DNA of 64,000 nucleotides from Phyllobacterium phragmitis (GTDB lineage: Bacteria > Pseudomonadota > Alphaproteobacteria > Rhizobiales > Rhizobiaceae): contig NZ_PVBR01000002.1 in assembly GCF_002980495.1 (NCBI RefSeq), positions 186,001-250,000 on the forward strand, given 5' to 3'. The position numbers and the translations under genes were made by a program. Below, piece after piece: positions 25,609-36,183 of the stretch. Each line of letters starts with the position of its first letter. Position 1 is the first letter of the stretch. The notes under the pieces are model-generated. The model was not told where the DNA came from and made no database searches. It worked only from the letters and a program-made list of their open reading frames with translations.

Positions 25609-26421
25609 ATGAAACGTTCCGCCATTCTGCTTGCCTCGACCGCCATGCTGCTCGCCGGCCCCGCTGGCGCGCAAATACATGCGCCGCTTCATCGTCCCGC
25701 CACCCAGGACACCGTCCAACAGACGGGCAACCGCATCCTTTTGGCCCAGCAGGAAGGGGAACTGCCGGCCGTCGATCCGCAAGCGGACGAACTGCGCAAG
25801 CAGCAGGAGGAAGAGGCCGCGCGCCAGGCCGAGCAGGCGAAACAGGCTGCGCAGGAGGAAGCCGAGCAGCAATTGAAAGAACAGCGCGCGACGCAACAGG
25901 ACGCCAAGCGAAAAGCCGACAGGGCGGCTGAAGAAGCCGCCGAAGCGCAGAAGCAGGTCGAGGAAAAGGCCCGCCGCCAGGCCGACCGGGAAGCGGCGAA
26001 ACAGGTCGAGAAAGCCGAGAAGCGGGCGCAGGACGAGAAGGCCAAGCGCGTAACCGAAGAAGCACAGCGGGAAGCTGAAGCAGAGACGGAAAAGCGGGCC
26101 GAAGAAGCGAAAAAGGCAACGGACGCCGAAATCCGGGAAACCGAAGAAGCCCAGGAGAAGGCGGCGGAACGGGCAAAGCGCGAGACCAGGGCTGCCCAGA
26201 AAGCCGCCGAGGAAGAAGCGGCAAAGGCTGCCGAACAGGCCAAGCGGCAGGTCGACAGGGCCGTGAGGCAGCAGGAACAGGCCGCGCCGACGCCCGCTCC
26301 GGAAAGCCCGCTGGCTGAAGATGCCGAAGAATCTGCCCCGGCACCGGCGCAGCCCGCGCCGGAGCAATCCACCACACCCGAACAGGCAGTCCCTCCGCCG
26401 CCCGCCGATCAAGCGGAATAG
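25609..26421 (+). CDS. Exported Ala/Glu/Lys/Gln-rich coiled-coil protein, probably truncated
   Basis: A 270-residue protein. Residues 1-22 are a signal peptide (SAILLASTAMLLAGPAGAQ). About residues 50-225 are a long charged coiled coil built from E, K, A, Q and R, and the end is rich in proline and alanine. It resembles the N-terminal half of rhizobial OmpA-type or spacer proteins that reach across the periplasm, but no OmpA domain is present. The TAG stop is followed in frame by 33 more codons of the same Pro/Ala/Glu-rich composition, and a CAG-to-TAG change would explain it, so the gene may have been shortened by a nonsense mutation. Confidence 0.75.
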   Translation: MKRSAILLASTAMLLAGPAGAQIHAPLHRPATQDTVQQTGNRILLAQQEGELPAVDPQADELRKQQEEEAARQAEQAKQAAQEEAEQQLKEQRATQQDAKRKADRAAEEAAEAQKQVEEKARRQADREAAKQVEKAEKRAQDEKAKRVTEEAQREAEAETEKRAEEAKKATDAEIRETEEAQEKAAERAKRETRAAQKAAEEEAAKAAEQAKRQVDRAVRQQEQAAPTPAPESPLAEDAEESAPAPAQPAPEQSTTPEQAVPPPPADQAE

Positions 26422-26523
26422 CCGATGCCCGAACCCGATGCCCCCGCGACCGATGACGGCACCGGGGCGGAACAGCCTCCCGCAGAGGCTCCCTCTCCGT
26501 CATCCGCCACATCACGCCGCTGA
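26422..26523 (+). pseudogene. In-frame continuation after the TAG of the coiled-coil gene
   Basis: Thirty-three codons follow the TAG without interruption (PMPEPDAPATDDGTGAEQPP and onward, then TGA) and keep the composition of the preceding tail. In the next frame a further short stretch, HITPLIAPMASK, continues past the TGA, hinting at a frameshift as well. Likely the decayed original end of the protein. Confidence 0.45.
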
Positions 26524-26772
26524 TCGCTCCCATGGCGAGCAAGTGATGCCATCGGATGCGGGAGGCTGATCGGGCCTCCCGCTCCCTTCAGTCTCATCCG
26601 GTCAGGCACTCCTTTTTTGGCAGCCTTTACAGATATGGACACGCTGATCCCGATTGGGTTATTTCCTCTTGGGATTGACCGGAGCCTGACCGGCGATGTG
26701 GACGAGCCCGCCATCGCTGACGGCCTGGCTCAGACGATGGCCCTTCTTGGTCGTTGGAAGAGAGGTGTCGTG

Positions 26773-28089
26773 TCAGCCGAAACTGGTCGCGTATGCAGCC
26801 GTGACGGTCTGTGCCTCGTCGAGCCCGTAGATGAGCGCGTAGCGGTCGAGGCAGGTGCAAGGGTGCGAGATGCCGAACTCCACCACGTCGCCGACAGCGA
26901 CATCCATTTCGCCGCCAAGGCTGACGATGGCGTGCTGATCGTTGAGCTTGATGACCGCCGCGCCGGAAAGCGATCGCAGGCTTTTCCCGTCGCGATAAAG
27001 CGCCAGCGGACGCGGCAGCCCCTGATCCATGGCCACGTCGCGCAAGCCCATGCCGCAGATCGCCAGCCCCGGCTCGGGCCGCGAAAGCACCTCCGCCCAG
27101 AGCCTGAGCGCCGGTCGGAAACCCTCCGACGCCGAAACAATATCGCCGCCGATGGTAAAACCAGACCGCGCATCGAGACTGGCAAGACCGCGCTCGTAGA
27201 CGCCGTGATCATGGAAGAAGATCGCCCCGCTGCGCAGCACCAGCCTCACGTGAGGATCGCCCGCCAGGGCCGGCTGTAATGCGCCGATCACCAGATCGAA
27301 AAACACCGAGCCTCCGGCGGTGACGATCAGCGGCGCATCGCCCCCGACGCGTGCCCGCACGGTGCGGTAGAAATCCGCCGTCAACGCCATCAGGCCGGCA
27401 ATACGCGTCATGGTTTCATCCGGGTCAGCTGTTGCCGCCGCCCCTTCATAGGCCGCGATGCCTGAAAGCCTGATGGCCGCATTCTTCACCGCCAGGACAG
27501 CATCGAGGACCGCCACAGCCTGATCGAGCGACCGCGCGCCGCCACGCGCAGCACCGAGTTCGACCAGGATGCCGATCACAGGCAGATCGTCACGCCCTGT
27601 CCACGCATCGGCAAGCGCGGCAATGAGTTCAGGCGAATCCGCGAAGATATGGAACTCTGCGTCAGGATAAGCGGAGAGCAGCGACGCCAGCCGTCTGGCC
27701 GCAGCCGGGCCGCCGATCTCATTGGCGAGGATCAGACGCCGGAAGCCAGCCGCAAGCATGACCGCCGCCTGCCGGATATCGGCGACCGTGACGCCCCATG
27801 CGCCTGCCCGCAGCAACGCGCCGGCAAGCGTCGTCGACATCGGCGTCTTGGCATGCGGCGCGATCTCGACGCCGTGATCCCTGACATAACGCATCATCAG
27901 ATCGGCATTTGCCGTAAATGCCGCGCGGTCCAGCGAAATCAGCGGCAGCGACATGCGCCCGTCATAGGGTTTCCATCCCTGGCTGCCGATCTCCGCGAGC
28001 GGCAGCGGCGCATGGCCTGCGGGAAAGCCGCGGATGCGGTCATCGATGGTCGCCGTCTCACCGGCATGGAGAAGAGAAATGTCAGACAT
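26773..28089 (-). CDS. D-threonine-aldolase-like / D-amino-acid deaminase PLP enzyme
   Basis: A 438-residue fold-III (alanine-racemase-like) PLP enzyme. The cofactor lysine is in IAPHAKTPMS, and the C-terminal HPCTCLDRY supplies the His-x-Cys metal site typical of D-threonine aldolase and D-serine dehydratase relatives. Length around 430 fits the family branch called amino acid deaminase, and the substrate is probably a D-hydroxy-amino acid. The start overlaps the end of an upstream remnant ORF by 8 bases, so the two were once in one operon. It is preceded by a perfect dyad at 28285-28304. Confidence 0.82.
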   Translation of the reverse strand: MSDISLLHAGETATIDDRIRGFPAGHAPLPLAEIGSQGWKPYDGRMSLPLISLDRAAFTANADLMMRYVRDHGVEIAPHAKTPMSTTLAGALLRAGAWGVTVADIRQAAVMLAAGFRRLILANEIGGPAAARRLASLLSAYPDAEFHIFADSPELIAALADAWTGRDDLPVIGILVELGAARGGARSLDQAVAVLDAVLAVKNAAIRLSGIAAYEGAAATADPDETMTRIAGLMALTADFYRTVRARVGGDAPLIVTAGGSVFFDLVIGALQPALAGDPHVRLVLRSGAIFFHDHGVYERGLASLDARSGFTIGGDIVSASEGFRPALRLWAEVLSRPEPGLAICGMGLRDVAMDQGLPRPLALYRDGKSLRSLSGAAVIKLNDQHAIVSLGGEMDVAVGDVVEFGISHPCTCLDRYALIYGLDEAQTVTAAYATSFG

Positions 28090-28273
28090 AGGCCTTGTCC
28101 TGTAATGTTCGGGTTTCGCCGCAGCCGAGGCGGTAGGTCTTGTTCGCTGTCGTGAAGAACAGGCTGCGCTGTTCTTCCCCGCTCAAACCACAGACGATGG
28201 TTTTGAACGTGTCATAGACCTCAGCGCGAGTTTCATGGTGCAATTCCCCTTTTTGATGCGCCGTCTCGATCAT
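28082..28273 (-). pseudogene. Remnant resembling the C-terminus of an amidohydrolase
   Basis: An open frame of 63 codons from ATG 28273. EVYDTFKTIVCGLSGEEQRS and LFFTTANKTYRLG resemble the closing helix of TIM-barrel amidohydrolases, where leucine-rich GLS..E..LFF..A..YRL ends are common. The catalytic barrel is absent and no ribosome site precedes the ATG, while a good AGGGGA precedes an out-of-frame ATG nearby. It is probably what remains after an internal deletion, still joined to the D-amino-acid enzyme. Family identification is tentative. Confidence 0.4.
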
Positions 28274-28284
28274 CGTGGTACCGT

Positions 28285-28304
28285 ATGTCTGATATAATAG
28301 ACAT
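28285..28304. promoter_or_regulatory. Candidate operator upstream of the remnant and PLP-enzyme genes
   Basis: Perfect inverted repeat atgtct, 8-base AT-rich spacer gatataat, agacat, located 12-31 bases before the remnant's ATG. The size fits a GntR-type or similar dimer site, and the spacer includes a -10-like element. No regulator gene is adjacent. Confidence 0.45.
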
Positions 28305-28500
28305 TCGCTTATTATTTTGGACACCCGAAATACTATGCAGAATTTCAGGACTGGCAAGAGGGCTGTGAAATTTTTCGTTTGAGGGCATATGGAGGCGTTT
28401 CAGCCGAATGTGCGCGCGCTATTCGCCGGCCCCGAAACAAAAACGGCGGCGCTGCGCTTCCGCGTCAGCACCGCCGCAAAAATCCCGCTCGGGAATGAAC

Positions 28501-28797
28501 TTAGTCGAAGATTCGCTCGCCCTGTTCGTTGACGATCTGGCGCCCCTTGGAAAGGGAGACGTTGATCGCATCATCAAGGCTGGCGAACTTATCGGCGCGG
28601 ATGAACTTGTGCTCCTTCATCTCGCCATTCACCTCCTTGGAGATGACGCCGCAGGTCTGGTATTGGCCGCCCTCACTATAGGGCGTGGCGCGGATGCGGA
28701 AACCATTGTGCTCGGCCTCCTTGGTCGTAGCGGCGTCCGCCGCCGCTTCGCTGGCTTCTTTACCGCCGCCGCCAAAAAGACGCTTCAAAATGGACAT
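28501..28797 (-). CDS. HlyU-family protein
   Basis: A 98-residue protein. MSILKRLFGGGG opens it, followed by a low-complexity acidic/alanine linker and then a conserved domain with FRIRATPYSEGGQYQTCGVI and HKFIRADKFASLDDAI. The family is called HlyU after a Vibrio haemolysin activator, but this N-terminal form in Alphaproteobacteria is uncharacterised and lacks a helix-turn-helix. The start at 28797 has AGGTG 5-6 bases upstream, better than an in-frame ATG at 28827. Confidence 0.8.
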   Translation of the reverse strand: MSILKRLFGGGGKEASEAAADAATTKEAEHNGFRIRATPYSEGGQYQTCGVISKEVNGEMKEHKFIRADKFASLDDAINVSLSKGRQIVNEQGERIFD

Positions 28798-28866
28798 ACG
28801 CACCTCGCTTTCGATTTTTATGGGCAAACTAGCGGGTTCGACAGGCGCTGTCGAGGCGATGAGCCA

Positions 28867-29160
28867 TCAGCCGAGCGAGGCGATGATCTCGCGGTAGGCA
28901 GCCTCGGGAAACGCTTTGAGCGTGCGCGTTCGCACATTGCTGGTCATGCCGAGTTGCAACGCGAAGCGCGCCGCCACCGCATCATCAGGCGCTTCGCATA
29001 TGGCCACCATGTCCCATTCGCCCATCGTCAGATAGAACGCCCTGAAGGCACCGCCCATCTCTTCGAGCTCTTTTTTCGCAATATCCAGCCGGCGCGGCGA
29101 ATCACGCAGGTTTTTTATGCCCTGTTCGGTCCAGCTGATAAGCATGATGTAGGTCGTCAC
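28867..29160 (-). CDS. GYD domain protein
   Basis: A 97-residue alpha/beta-barrel-type protein: YIMLISWTEQGIKNLRDSPR starts it, MGEWDMVAICEAPDD carries the GxYD-like central motif, and NVRTRTLKAFPEAAY ends it. GYD proteins are ferredoxin-like small proteins of unknown role, widespread in rhizobia. Stand-alone; a terminator and rpoD follow upstream on the same strand. Confidence 0.88.
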   Translation of the reverse strand: MTTYIMLISWTEQGIKNLRDSPRRLDIAKKELEEMGGAFRAFYLTMGEWDMVAICEAPDDAVAARFALQLGMTSNVRTRTLKAFPEAAYREIIASLG

Positions 29161-29293
29161 GGTACACCTCCCTTCGGTGCCCCCGCTTGTGCCTGTTCTC
29201 AGTATGACCCCGCTGGATTAAGCAGGCAAGCAAGCCTTGCCCCTGCAGTGCCATGCATCCTTTGCAGTACACTCTGCGCATCATGCAAAAACG

Positions 29294-29321
29294 AAAAAGG
29301 GCGGCCTGTGCCGCCCTTTTC
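29294..29321. terminator. rpoD terminator
   Basis: Perfect stem aaagggcggc (29296-29305) with gccgcccttt (29310-29319), 4-base loop. On the minus strand a T-run follows, 22 bases after the rpoD stop. It is symmetric enough to act both ways. Confidence 0.88.
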
Positions 29322-29342
29322 CCGGGTATTTTGTCGTTCGAT

Positions 29343-31361
<2,019 letters not shown>

Positions 31362-31689
31362 ATATTCATCTCCAGGCGACCCGGTCGCTTTTCTTATTAA
31401 GGGTAGAGGGCGCGGACGGCTTCGCCATTTGGGGCTTTGCACATCGTCATCATGATCAGCGAGTAGCTGTTTCCTGTTAATGACCGATTAACCCTGTTTC
31501 CGGCATTGCAGGATTTGCGTATTCAGGCGGCGCGCCGCCCGTTTTCAATCAATACTGCGGAGCTATTGCCAGTTTTCCGTTTTCATCCGATTATTAAATC
31601 GTCCTGATTCCGTCATTTTTGCCGCTCGTCAAGAGCGAGTCATATGATTCGCCCCAAAAAAGCGAATCATTTTGTACATTTCTCACGAG
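31362..31689. other. 328-base dnaG-rpoD gap with a 9-bp dyad
   Basis: Carries the rpoD promoter region on the minus strand. A perfect dyad, atgattcgc (31644-31652) with gcgaatcat (31662-31670), lies 20-45 bases after the dnaG stop. Its loop holds the A/T run instead of a T-tract following the stem, so it is not a standard terminator. No ORF or RNA was recognised. Confidence 0.5.
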
Positions 31690-33684
31690 TCAGAAGCCGC
31701 CGGCCGGTCGTCCGGACGGGATTCCGAATCCTTCGATCAGTGCTTCGGTTGCCTCTGCCTTGCGGATTTCGTTCTGAATATCGACGAGCCGCCCGAAAAC
31801 GTCGCCCGTTTCGTCATCCATGAGCGCGGCTTCTACCGCTCTGAGTTCCTTATGTAGAGTTCTTGCGCGCTGATGCAAGTGAACCGCCTGCCGCAATGCT
31901 TCGCGTGCATCTTCTTCCGCCGCTCTTTCCGTTGCCGTCCAGACACGGGCACGCCGCACGATGCCTTCCAGCGTCTCGATCATCTCGCCATGGCCGGCGG
32001 CGCGCAATGCCTGGCGCATCTCCACGCCGTCCTGCAGATGCGCCGCGGCCATCGCATCAAGCATCGCCAGATGCATCCGGCGCAGCTGCGGATGTTCCAG
32101 GTCGAGCGCCGCCATCGCCTCGAAATCCTCCTCGATCAGCCTGGGATGATTGAGGAGGATGAGCAGGATCGCCGTCTCGCGCAAAGGCGGCGTCGATGTG
32201 GAGGAGGCGCTTTTGACCAGCGACGAGCGGGCAAGGCTTTCGGAAACAGCGAGCCGCCCTGATGCTGCCCCCCTGCCCCGCTGACCATAAGCGCCCTGCC
32301 CGTATCCACCTTGCCCATATCCACCCTGGCCATAGCCATTGCGGTTATTGCCGCGCTGGTTGCCCCTCTGGTTACCCTGCCGCGCCTGGCCGAAGAATTG
32401 CTGCGCGCGGTCGCGCATCTCCTGCGCATAATGGCGCCGCACATTCTCCTCACCGATGCGCCCGGTGATCTCGCGCAGCCGCGCTTCCAGCTCGGCACGC
32501 CGCTCGGGAGTATCGAACACGCCACTCGCCGTCTCGCGCGTCCACAGCATGTCGGCAAGCGGCCGCGCATCCCTGAGCACGGCCTGAAACGCCTGCGGCC
32601 CGTCCGCCTTGACCAGATCGTCCGGATCCTTGCCTTCCGGCAGAAGCGCGAAGCGCAGCGACTTGCCGGGTTTGAGCGCCGGAAGCCCGAGATCGACGGC
32701 GCGGTGCGCAGCACGGATACCCGCCTGATCACCATCGAAGCAGAGCACCGGCTCCGGGCTGACCCGCCACAGAAGTTCAAGCTGGTCCTCGGTCAACGCC
32801 GTGCCGAGCGGCGCCACCGCCTGCGCGAAGCCAGCCTGTGCCAAGGCGATGACATCCATATAGCCCTCGACGGCGATGACCGCTTTCGCCGGTTCGCCGC
32901 CCTGCGGCTGACAGGCCTTGCGCGCGCGTAGCGCATTATAAAGCATCCGCCCCTTGTGGAAGAGTTCGGTTTCCGGCGAGTTCAGATATTTGGCGGGCGC
33001 ATCCGGTGATAGAGCACGTCCGCCGAAGGCGATCACCCGCCCGCGCGTATCTTCGATCGGAAACATGATGCGGTCGCGGAAACGATCATAGGAAACCGCG
33101 ATGCCCTCGCCTGAATAGACCAGACCGCAAGCCTCGATCTGCTCACGCGTCGCGCCCTTGCCCGCCAGATATTCCTTAAGCGCATTGCGGCTTTCCGGCG
33201 CATAGCCCAGGCGGAACGCCTGCTGCGTCGAGGTCGACAAGCCTCGGTCGCGCAGATAGGCGCGTGCTTTCGCACCCGCCGCCGCCTGCAATTGCTGCTC
33301 GAAGAACTGCGCCGCCATATTCATGACGTCGTGCAGCGTGGCACGCTCGGCCTCGCGCTTTTCCATTTCCGGATCGCGCGCCGGCATCGGCACGCCCGCC
33401 ATATCGGCGACACGCTGCACCGCTTCGGGGAAATTCAGGCCCTCCAGATCGGTCAGGAACTTGAAATGGTCTCCCGTCACGCCGCAGCCAAAACAATGAT
33501 AGCGGCCCTTGCGGTCCTCGCAGTGAAAGCTCGGCGTCTTTTCGCCATGGAACGGGCAGCAGGCCCAATAATCGCCTTTCGCGGCGTTGGTCTTCTTGCG
33601 GTCGAACGAAACCCGCGTCCCGATCAGCGTCGAGATCGGCACGCGGTCTCGTATCTCGTCGAGAAAGGAAGGCGGAAAACGCAT
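31690..33684 (-). CDS. dnaG: DNA primase DnaG
   Basis: A 664-residue primase. The N-terminal CHC2 zinc finger is visible in CCPFHGEKTPSFHCED and YHCFGCG. The TOPRIM core has AVEGYMDVIA and FDGDQAG metal-binding motifs, and the C-terminal part binds the DnaB helicase. Between TOPRIM and the helicase-binding domain lies a Gly/Gln/Asn/Tyr-rich linker with tandem GQGGY units (about residues 430-460). The start MRFPPSFLDEI matches family starts; upstream in-frame codons have no support. rpoD follows 328 bases downstream. Confidence 0.96.
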   Translation of the reverse strand: MRFPPSFLDEIRDRVPISTLIGTRVSFDRKKTNAAKGDYWACCPFHGEKTPSFHCEDRKGRYHCFGCGVTGDHFKFLTDLEGLNFPEAVQRVADMAGVPMPARDPEMEKREAERATLHDVMNMAAQFFEQQLQAAAGAKARAYLRDRGLSTSTQQAFRLGYAPESRNALKEYLAGKGATREQIEACGLVYSGEGIAVSYDRFRDRIMFPIEDTRGRVIAFGGRALSPDAPAKYLNSPETELFHKGRMLYNALRARKACQPQGGEPAKAVIAVEGYMDVIALAQAGFAQAVAPLGTALTEDQLELLWRVSPEPVLCFDGDQAGIRAAHRAVDLGLPALKPGKSLRFALLPEGKDPDDLVKADGPQAFQAVLRDARPLADMLWTRETASGVFDTPERRAELEARLREITGRIGEENVRRHYAQEMRDRAQQFFGQARQGNQRGNQRGNNRNGYGQGGYGQGGYGQGAYGQRGRGAASGRLAVSESLARSSLVKSASSTSTPPLRETAILLILLNHPRLIEEDFEAMAALDLEHPQLRRMHLAMLDAMAAAHLQDGVEMRQALRAAGHGEMIETLEGIVRRARVWTATERAAEEDAREALRQAVHLHQRARTLHKELRAVEAALMDDETGDVFGRLVDIQNEIRKAEATEALIEGFGIPSGRPAGGF

Positions 33685-33870
33685 TTTTTCATCGCTCTGG
33701 GGGAACCTGATGGTCTCAAGACCACCTGACATCATACGCCACAACGGCACCGCTCGCCAAACGGCGAGTTTGGTTTATCCCACGCGAAATTCCCGGGTCA
33801 TCAAATCGACACCTCCCGCGCGGCAGGAAGCACGCAAATGCTACGCCGAAGGTGCGATCTCACCCCAACC

Positions 33871-33903
33871 CGTCATCCATATGTCATAAAATTGTCACAT
33901 GCG
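33871..33903 (+). promoter_or_regulatory. PHO box: three 11-bp TGTCA direct repeats
   Basis: cgtcatccata, tgtcataaaat and tgtcacatgcg stand head to tail with exact 11-bp spacing, which is the layout of PhoB-binding sites in rhizobia. The box lies about 150 bases upstream of the Na/Pi cotransporter GTG, on the same strand. Low-phosphate induction by PhoB is therefore likely. Confidence 0.75.
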
Positions 33904-34050
33904 TAACGGGAACTCTTGGAAAGAGCCTCCGGGTACCACTTCTTAAGTAAAAACTGTTTAGCCGGAACATATTTTTTCCTGTTAGGTTACACTGATTTGA
34001 AGGGTGCTTCGGCTCCCATCCGTCGCGCCCACCCGAAAGGACATGATCTC

Positions 34051-35721
34051 GTGAACGGTTCTGTCGTCTTGCTGCATCTGGCCGGAGCGGTGGCCCTTCT
34101 TCTGTGGGCGACGCGCATGGTGCGCACGGGCGTCGAAAGAACCTATGGCGACCGGCTGCGCCAACGCCTGCGCAGTGTCATGAAGCAGCCGGTCCTGGCC
34201 GTCGGCTTCGGCACGGCGATGGCCATCGCCCTGCAGAGCTCCACCGCCGTCACGCTTCTCGTCGGCTCCTTCGTCGGTTCCGGCTTCGTCAGCGGCGTTG
34301 CCGGGCTGATGGCCGTGCGCGGCGCGGAAGTGGGTTCGGCGCTGGTCGTCAAGATCCTCAGCTATGATCTGACCCTTCTCGTGCCGCTTTGCCTTCTCGC
34401 CGGCACCATCATCTTCATGACCACCGAACGCCGCGACTGGCGCCAGAACGGCCGGATCCTGGTCGGCATCGGCCTGCTCATCCTGTCGCTCGAAATGACC
34501 GGCCAGGCGACCGAGCCGCTGCGGCAAAGCCAGATCCTGCCGATCATCGTCAATTATCTCTCTGGCGATCCCATCACCGCCTACCTGCTCGCCGCATTGA
34601 TCACCTGGCTGTTCCATTCGAGCATCGCCGGCGTCATCCTCCTCGTCAGCTTCGCCTCGCGCGGCCTGATCCAGCCGGAACTGGGCATCGTCATGGTGCT
34701 GGGCGTCAATCTCGGCTCTTCGATCATCGCACCGATCCTGACCCGCAATGCCCCGCCCGAAACCCGCGTCGTGCCGCTCGGCAATCTGATGATGCGCGGC
34801 GCAGGCTCGCTGATCGTCCTGGTGTTGTTCCTGACCTTCCGCCCGCCGGCGGGCCTGCTCGGCAGCGATCCCGTCGATCAGATCGTCAACGCCCATATCC
34901 TGTTCAACCTCATCATCCTGCTCGCCGGCATCCCGCTCTCAAGTGTGGTGCTGCGCGCCACCGAGGCGCTGGTCGATCTCAACACGCCGAAAGTGCAGCC
35001 GAAGCCGATGGCGGCGGAGGAAGTCAGCGCGCTCGATCCGAGCGTCCTCGACATGCCGTCGCAGGCGCTTGCCAACGCGACGCGCGAAGTGGTGCGCGTC
35101 TGCGAAACCGTGGAGATCATGCTGCAGCGGGTGATGGATCTCTACGAAAAACCCGATCAGGCGCGCATCAAGGAACTGGCGGCGCTCGATGACCGCGTCG
35201 ACCGGCGCCATGCCGCCATCAAGCTCTACCTCGCCCGGCTCGCCACCGGGAAGCTTTCCGATTTTGAGGCGCTGCGCACGCAGGAACTGCTCGGCGCCTG
35301 CGTCAAGCTGGAACAGGTCGGCGACATCATCGTGCGCAACATGCTCGCCCACGTGCAGAAGAAGATGAACCGCAAGCTGGAATTCACCGAGGAAGGCTGG
35401 CGTGAGCTGTCGCAGTTCCATGCCTTCGTCCTGGCCAACGCGCATCTCGCCTTCAACGTGCTGGTCTCGCGCGACGGTCACACCGCCCGCCAGCTCGTGC
35501 AGGAGAAGGACCGGCTGCGCGACATGGAAAAGGACACCAGCCAGCGACATTTCTCGCGTCTGCGCGAGGGAACGACACGCAGCGTCGAGACGAGTTCGAT
35601 CCACCTCGACACCATCCGCGATCTCAAGCAGATCAACTCCCTCCTGGCATCGATGGCCTATCCGGTCCTCGAGGAACAGGGCTTGCTCAGGGATACGCGG
35701 CTGAATGTGGCGCAGAGCTGA
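34051..35721 (+). CDS. Na/Pi cotransporter family protein with PhoU-like tail
   Basis: A 556-residue protein. Residues about 1-320 hold two repeats of the NptA fold with eight or more helices, each with the diagnostic QSSTAVTLLVGSF or HSSIAGVILLVSF type QSS motif. Residues about 340-556 are a cytosolic PhoU-like helical domain. Such proteins carry phosphate with sodium, in either direction. GTG at 34051 is preceded by AAGGA; the longer frame upstream overlaps regulatory DNA. The PHO box upstream supports a role in phosphate homeostasis. Confidence 0.88.
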   Translation: MNGSVVLLHLAGAVALLLWATRMVRTGVERTYGDRLRQRLRSVMKQPVLAVGFGTAMAIALQSSTAVTLLVGSFVGSGFVSGVAGLMAVRGAEVGSALVVKILSYDLTLLVPLCLLAGTIIFMTTERRDWRQNGRILVGIGLLILSLEMTGQATEPLRQSQILPIIVNYLSGDPITAYLLAALITWLFHSSIAGVILLVSFASRGLIQPELGIVMVLGVNLGSSIIAPILTRNAPPETRVVPLGNLMMRGAGSLIVLVLFLTFRPPAGLLGSDPVDQIVNAHILFNLIILLAGIPLSSVVLRATEALVDLNTPKVQPKPMAAEEVSALDPSVLDMPSQALANATREVVRVCETVEIMLQRVMDLYEKPDQARIKELAALDDRVDRRHAAIKLYLARLATGKLSDFEALRTQELLGACVKLEQVGDIIVRNMLAHVQKKMNRKLEFTEEGWRELSQFHAFVLANAHLAFNVLVSRDGHTARQLVQEKDRLRDMEKDTSQRHFSRLREGTTRSVETSSIHLDTIRDLKQINSLLASMAYPVLEEQGLLRDTRLNVAQS

Positions 35722-35728
35722 GGCGGCT

Positions 35729-36041
35729 CCTGTTTTGATGGAACCAGGAGTCGCTCTAATATCAATGGCCTGAATGTCTGATCGCGGATTGAGCGGCAAT
35801 GTTCCGGAATGGGTCCTCGGGTCAAGCCCGAGGATGACGATTGCAGGGATGTTTTCCGCCAATCGCCAACGCTAGATACTGGCGGAAACCTCTCCAGTTG
35901 TCATCCTCGGGCTTGACCCGAGGACCCATTCCGGAACGGTCCAAGCGGAAAACTGCTTCACATTTTGCGGCATCATCTCCAAGACACTCCAAATAATAAA
36001 AGCGCCAACGCTTTCACCCAAAAATGAACCGCTCCAGAATC
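35729..36041. repeat. Composite palindromic repeat block
   Basis: The 462-base gap between convergent genes is mostly repeat. It opens with cctgttttgatggaacc (35729-35745) and closes with tgaaccgctccagaatc (36025-36041). Both ends recur, with at most one change, at 54127 and 54279, delimiting a smaller copy there. Nested inside is a perfect 38-bp inverted repeat (separate entry) and a sequence like aagcggaaaactgcttcaca that recurs inverted near 56802. Confidence 0.8.
35801..35937. repeat. Perfect 38-bp inverted repeat
   Basis: Arms 35801-35838 (gttccggaatgggtcctcgg to aggatgac) and 35900-35937 are exact reverse complements. Each arm contains its own cctcggg..cccgagg stem, and the spacer adds a further gtttccgcc/ggcggaaac pairing, so the whole 137 bases fold as one nested palindrome. 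The hyphenated cctcgggtcaagcccgagg core is a widespread alphaproteobacterial intergenic repeat. Confidence 0.93.
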
Positions 36042-36127
36042 GGATTAGGACTACTGCCTTCGCCCCAGTGATTCGAAGGCGTTAAACGCTTCCCATTTGA
36101 TAGATTCGCTCCCACGCGCCCCCCCAA

Positions 36128-36160
36128 ACAAAAAGCGGCAGCTTGTTTCCAAGCCGCCGC
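36128..36160 (-). terminator. Intrinsic terminator of the YqeY-like gene
   Basis: On the minus strand ggcggcttg pairs with caagctgcc around a gaaa tetraloop (36137-36158), followed by gctttttg. It lies about 25 bases after the gene's stop. Confidence 0.85.
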
Positions 36161-36183
36161 CGAATCCCAGCCCTATAACCCGC

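Noticed and set aside
31644-31670. dnaG terminator
   Set aside because: The dyad is perfect, but the T/A run lies in the loop and no T-tract follows the stem.
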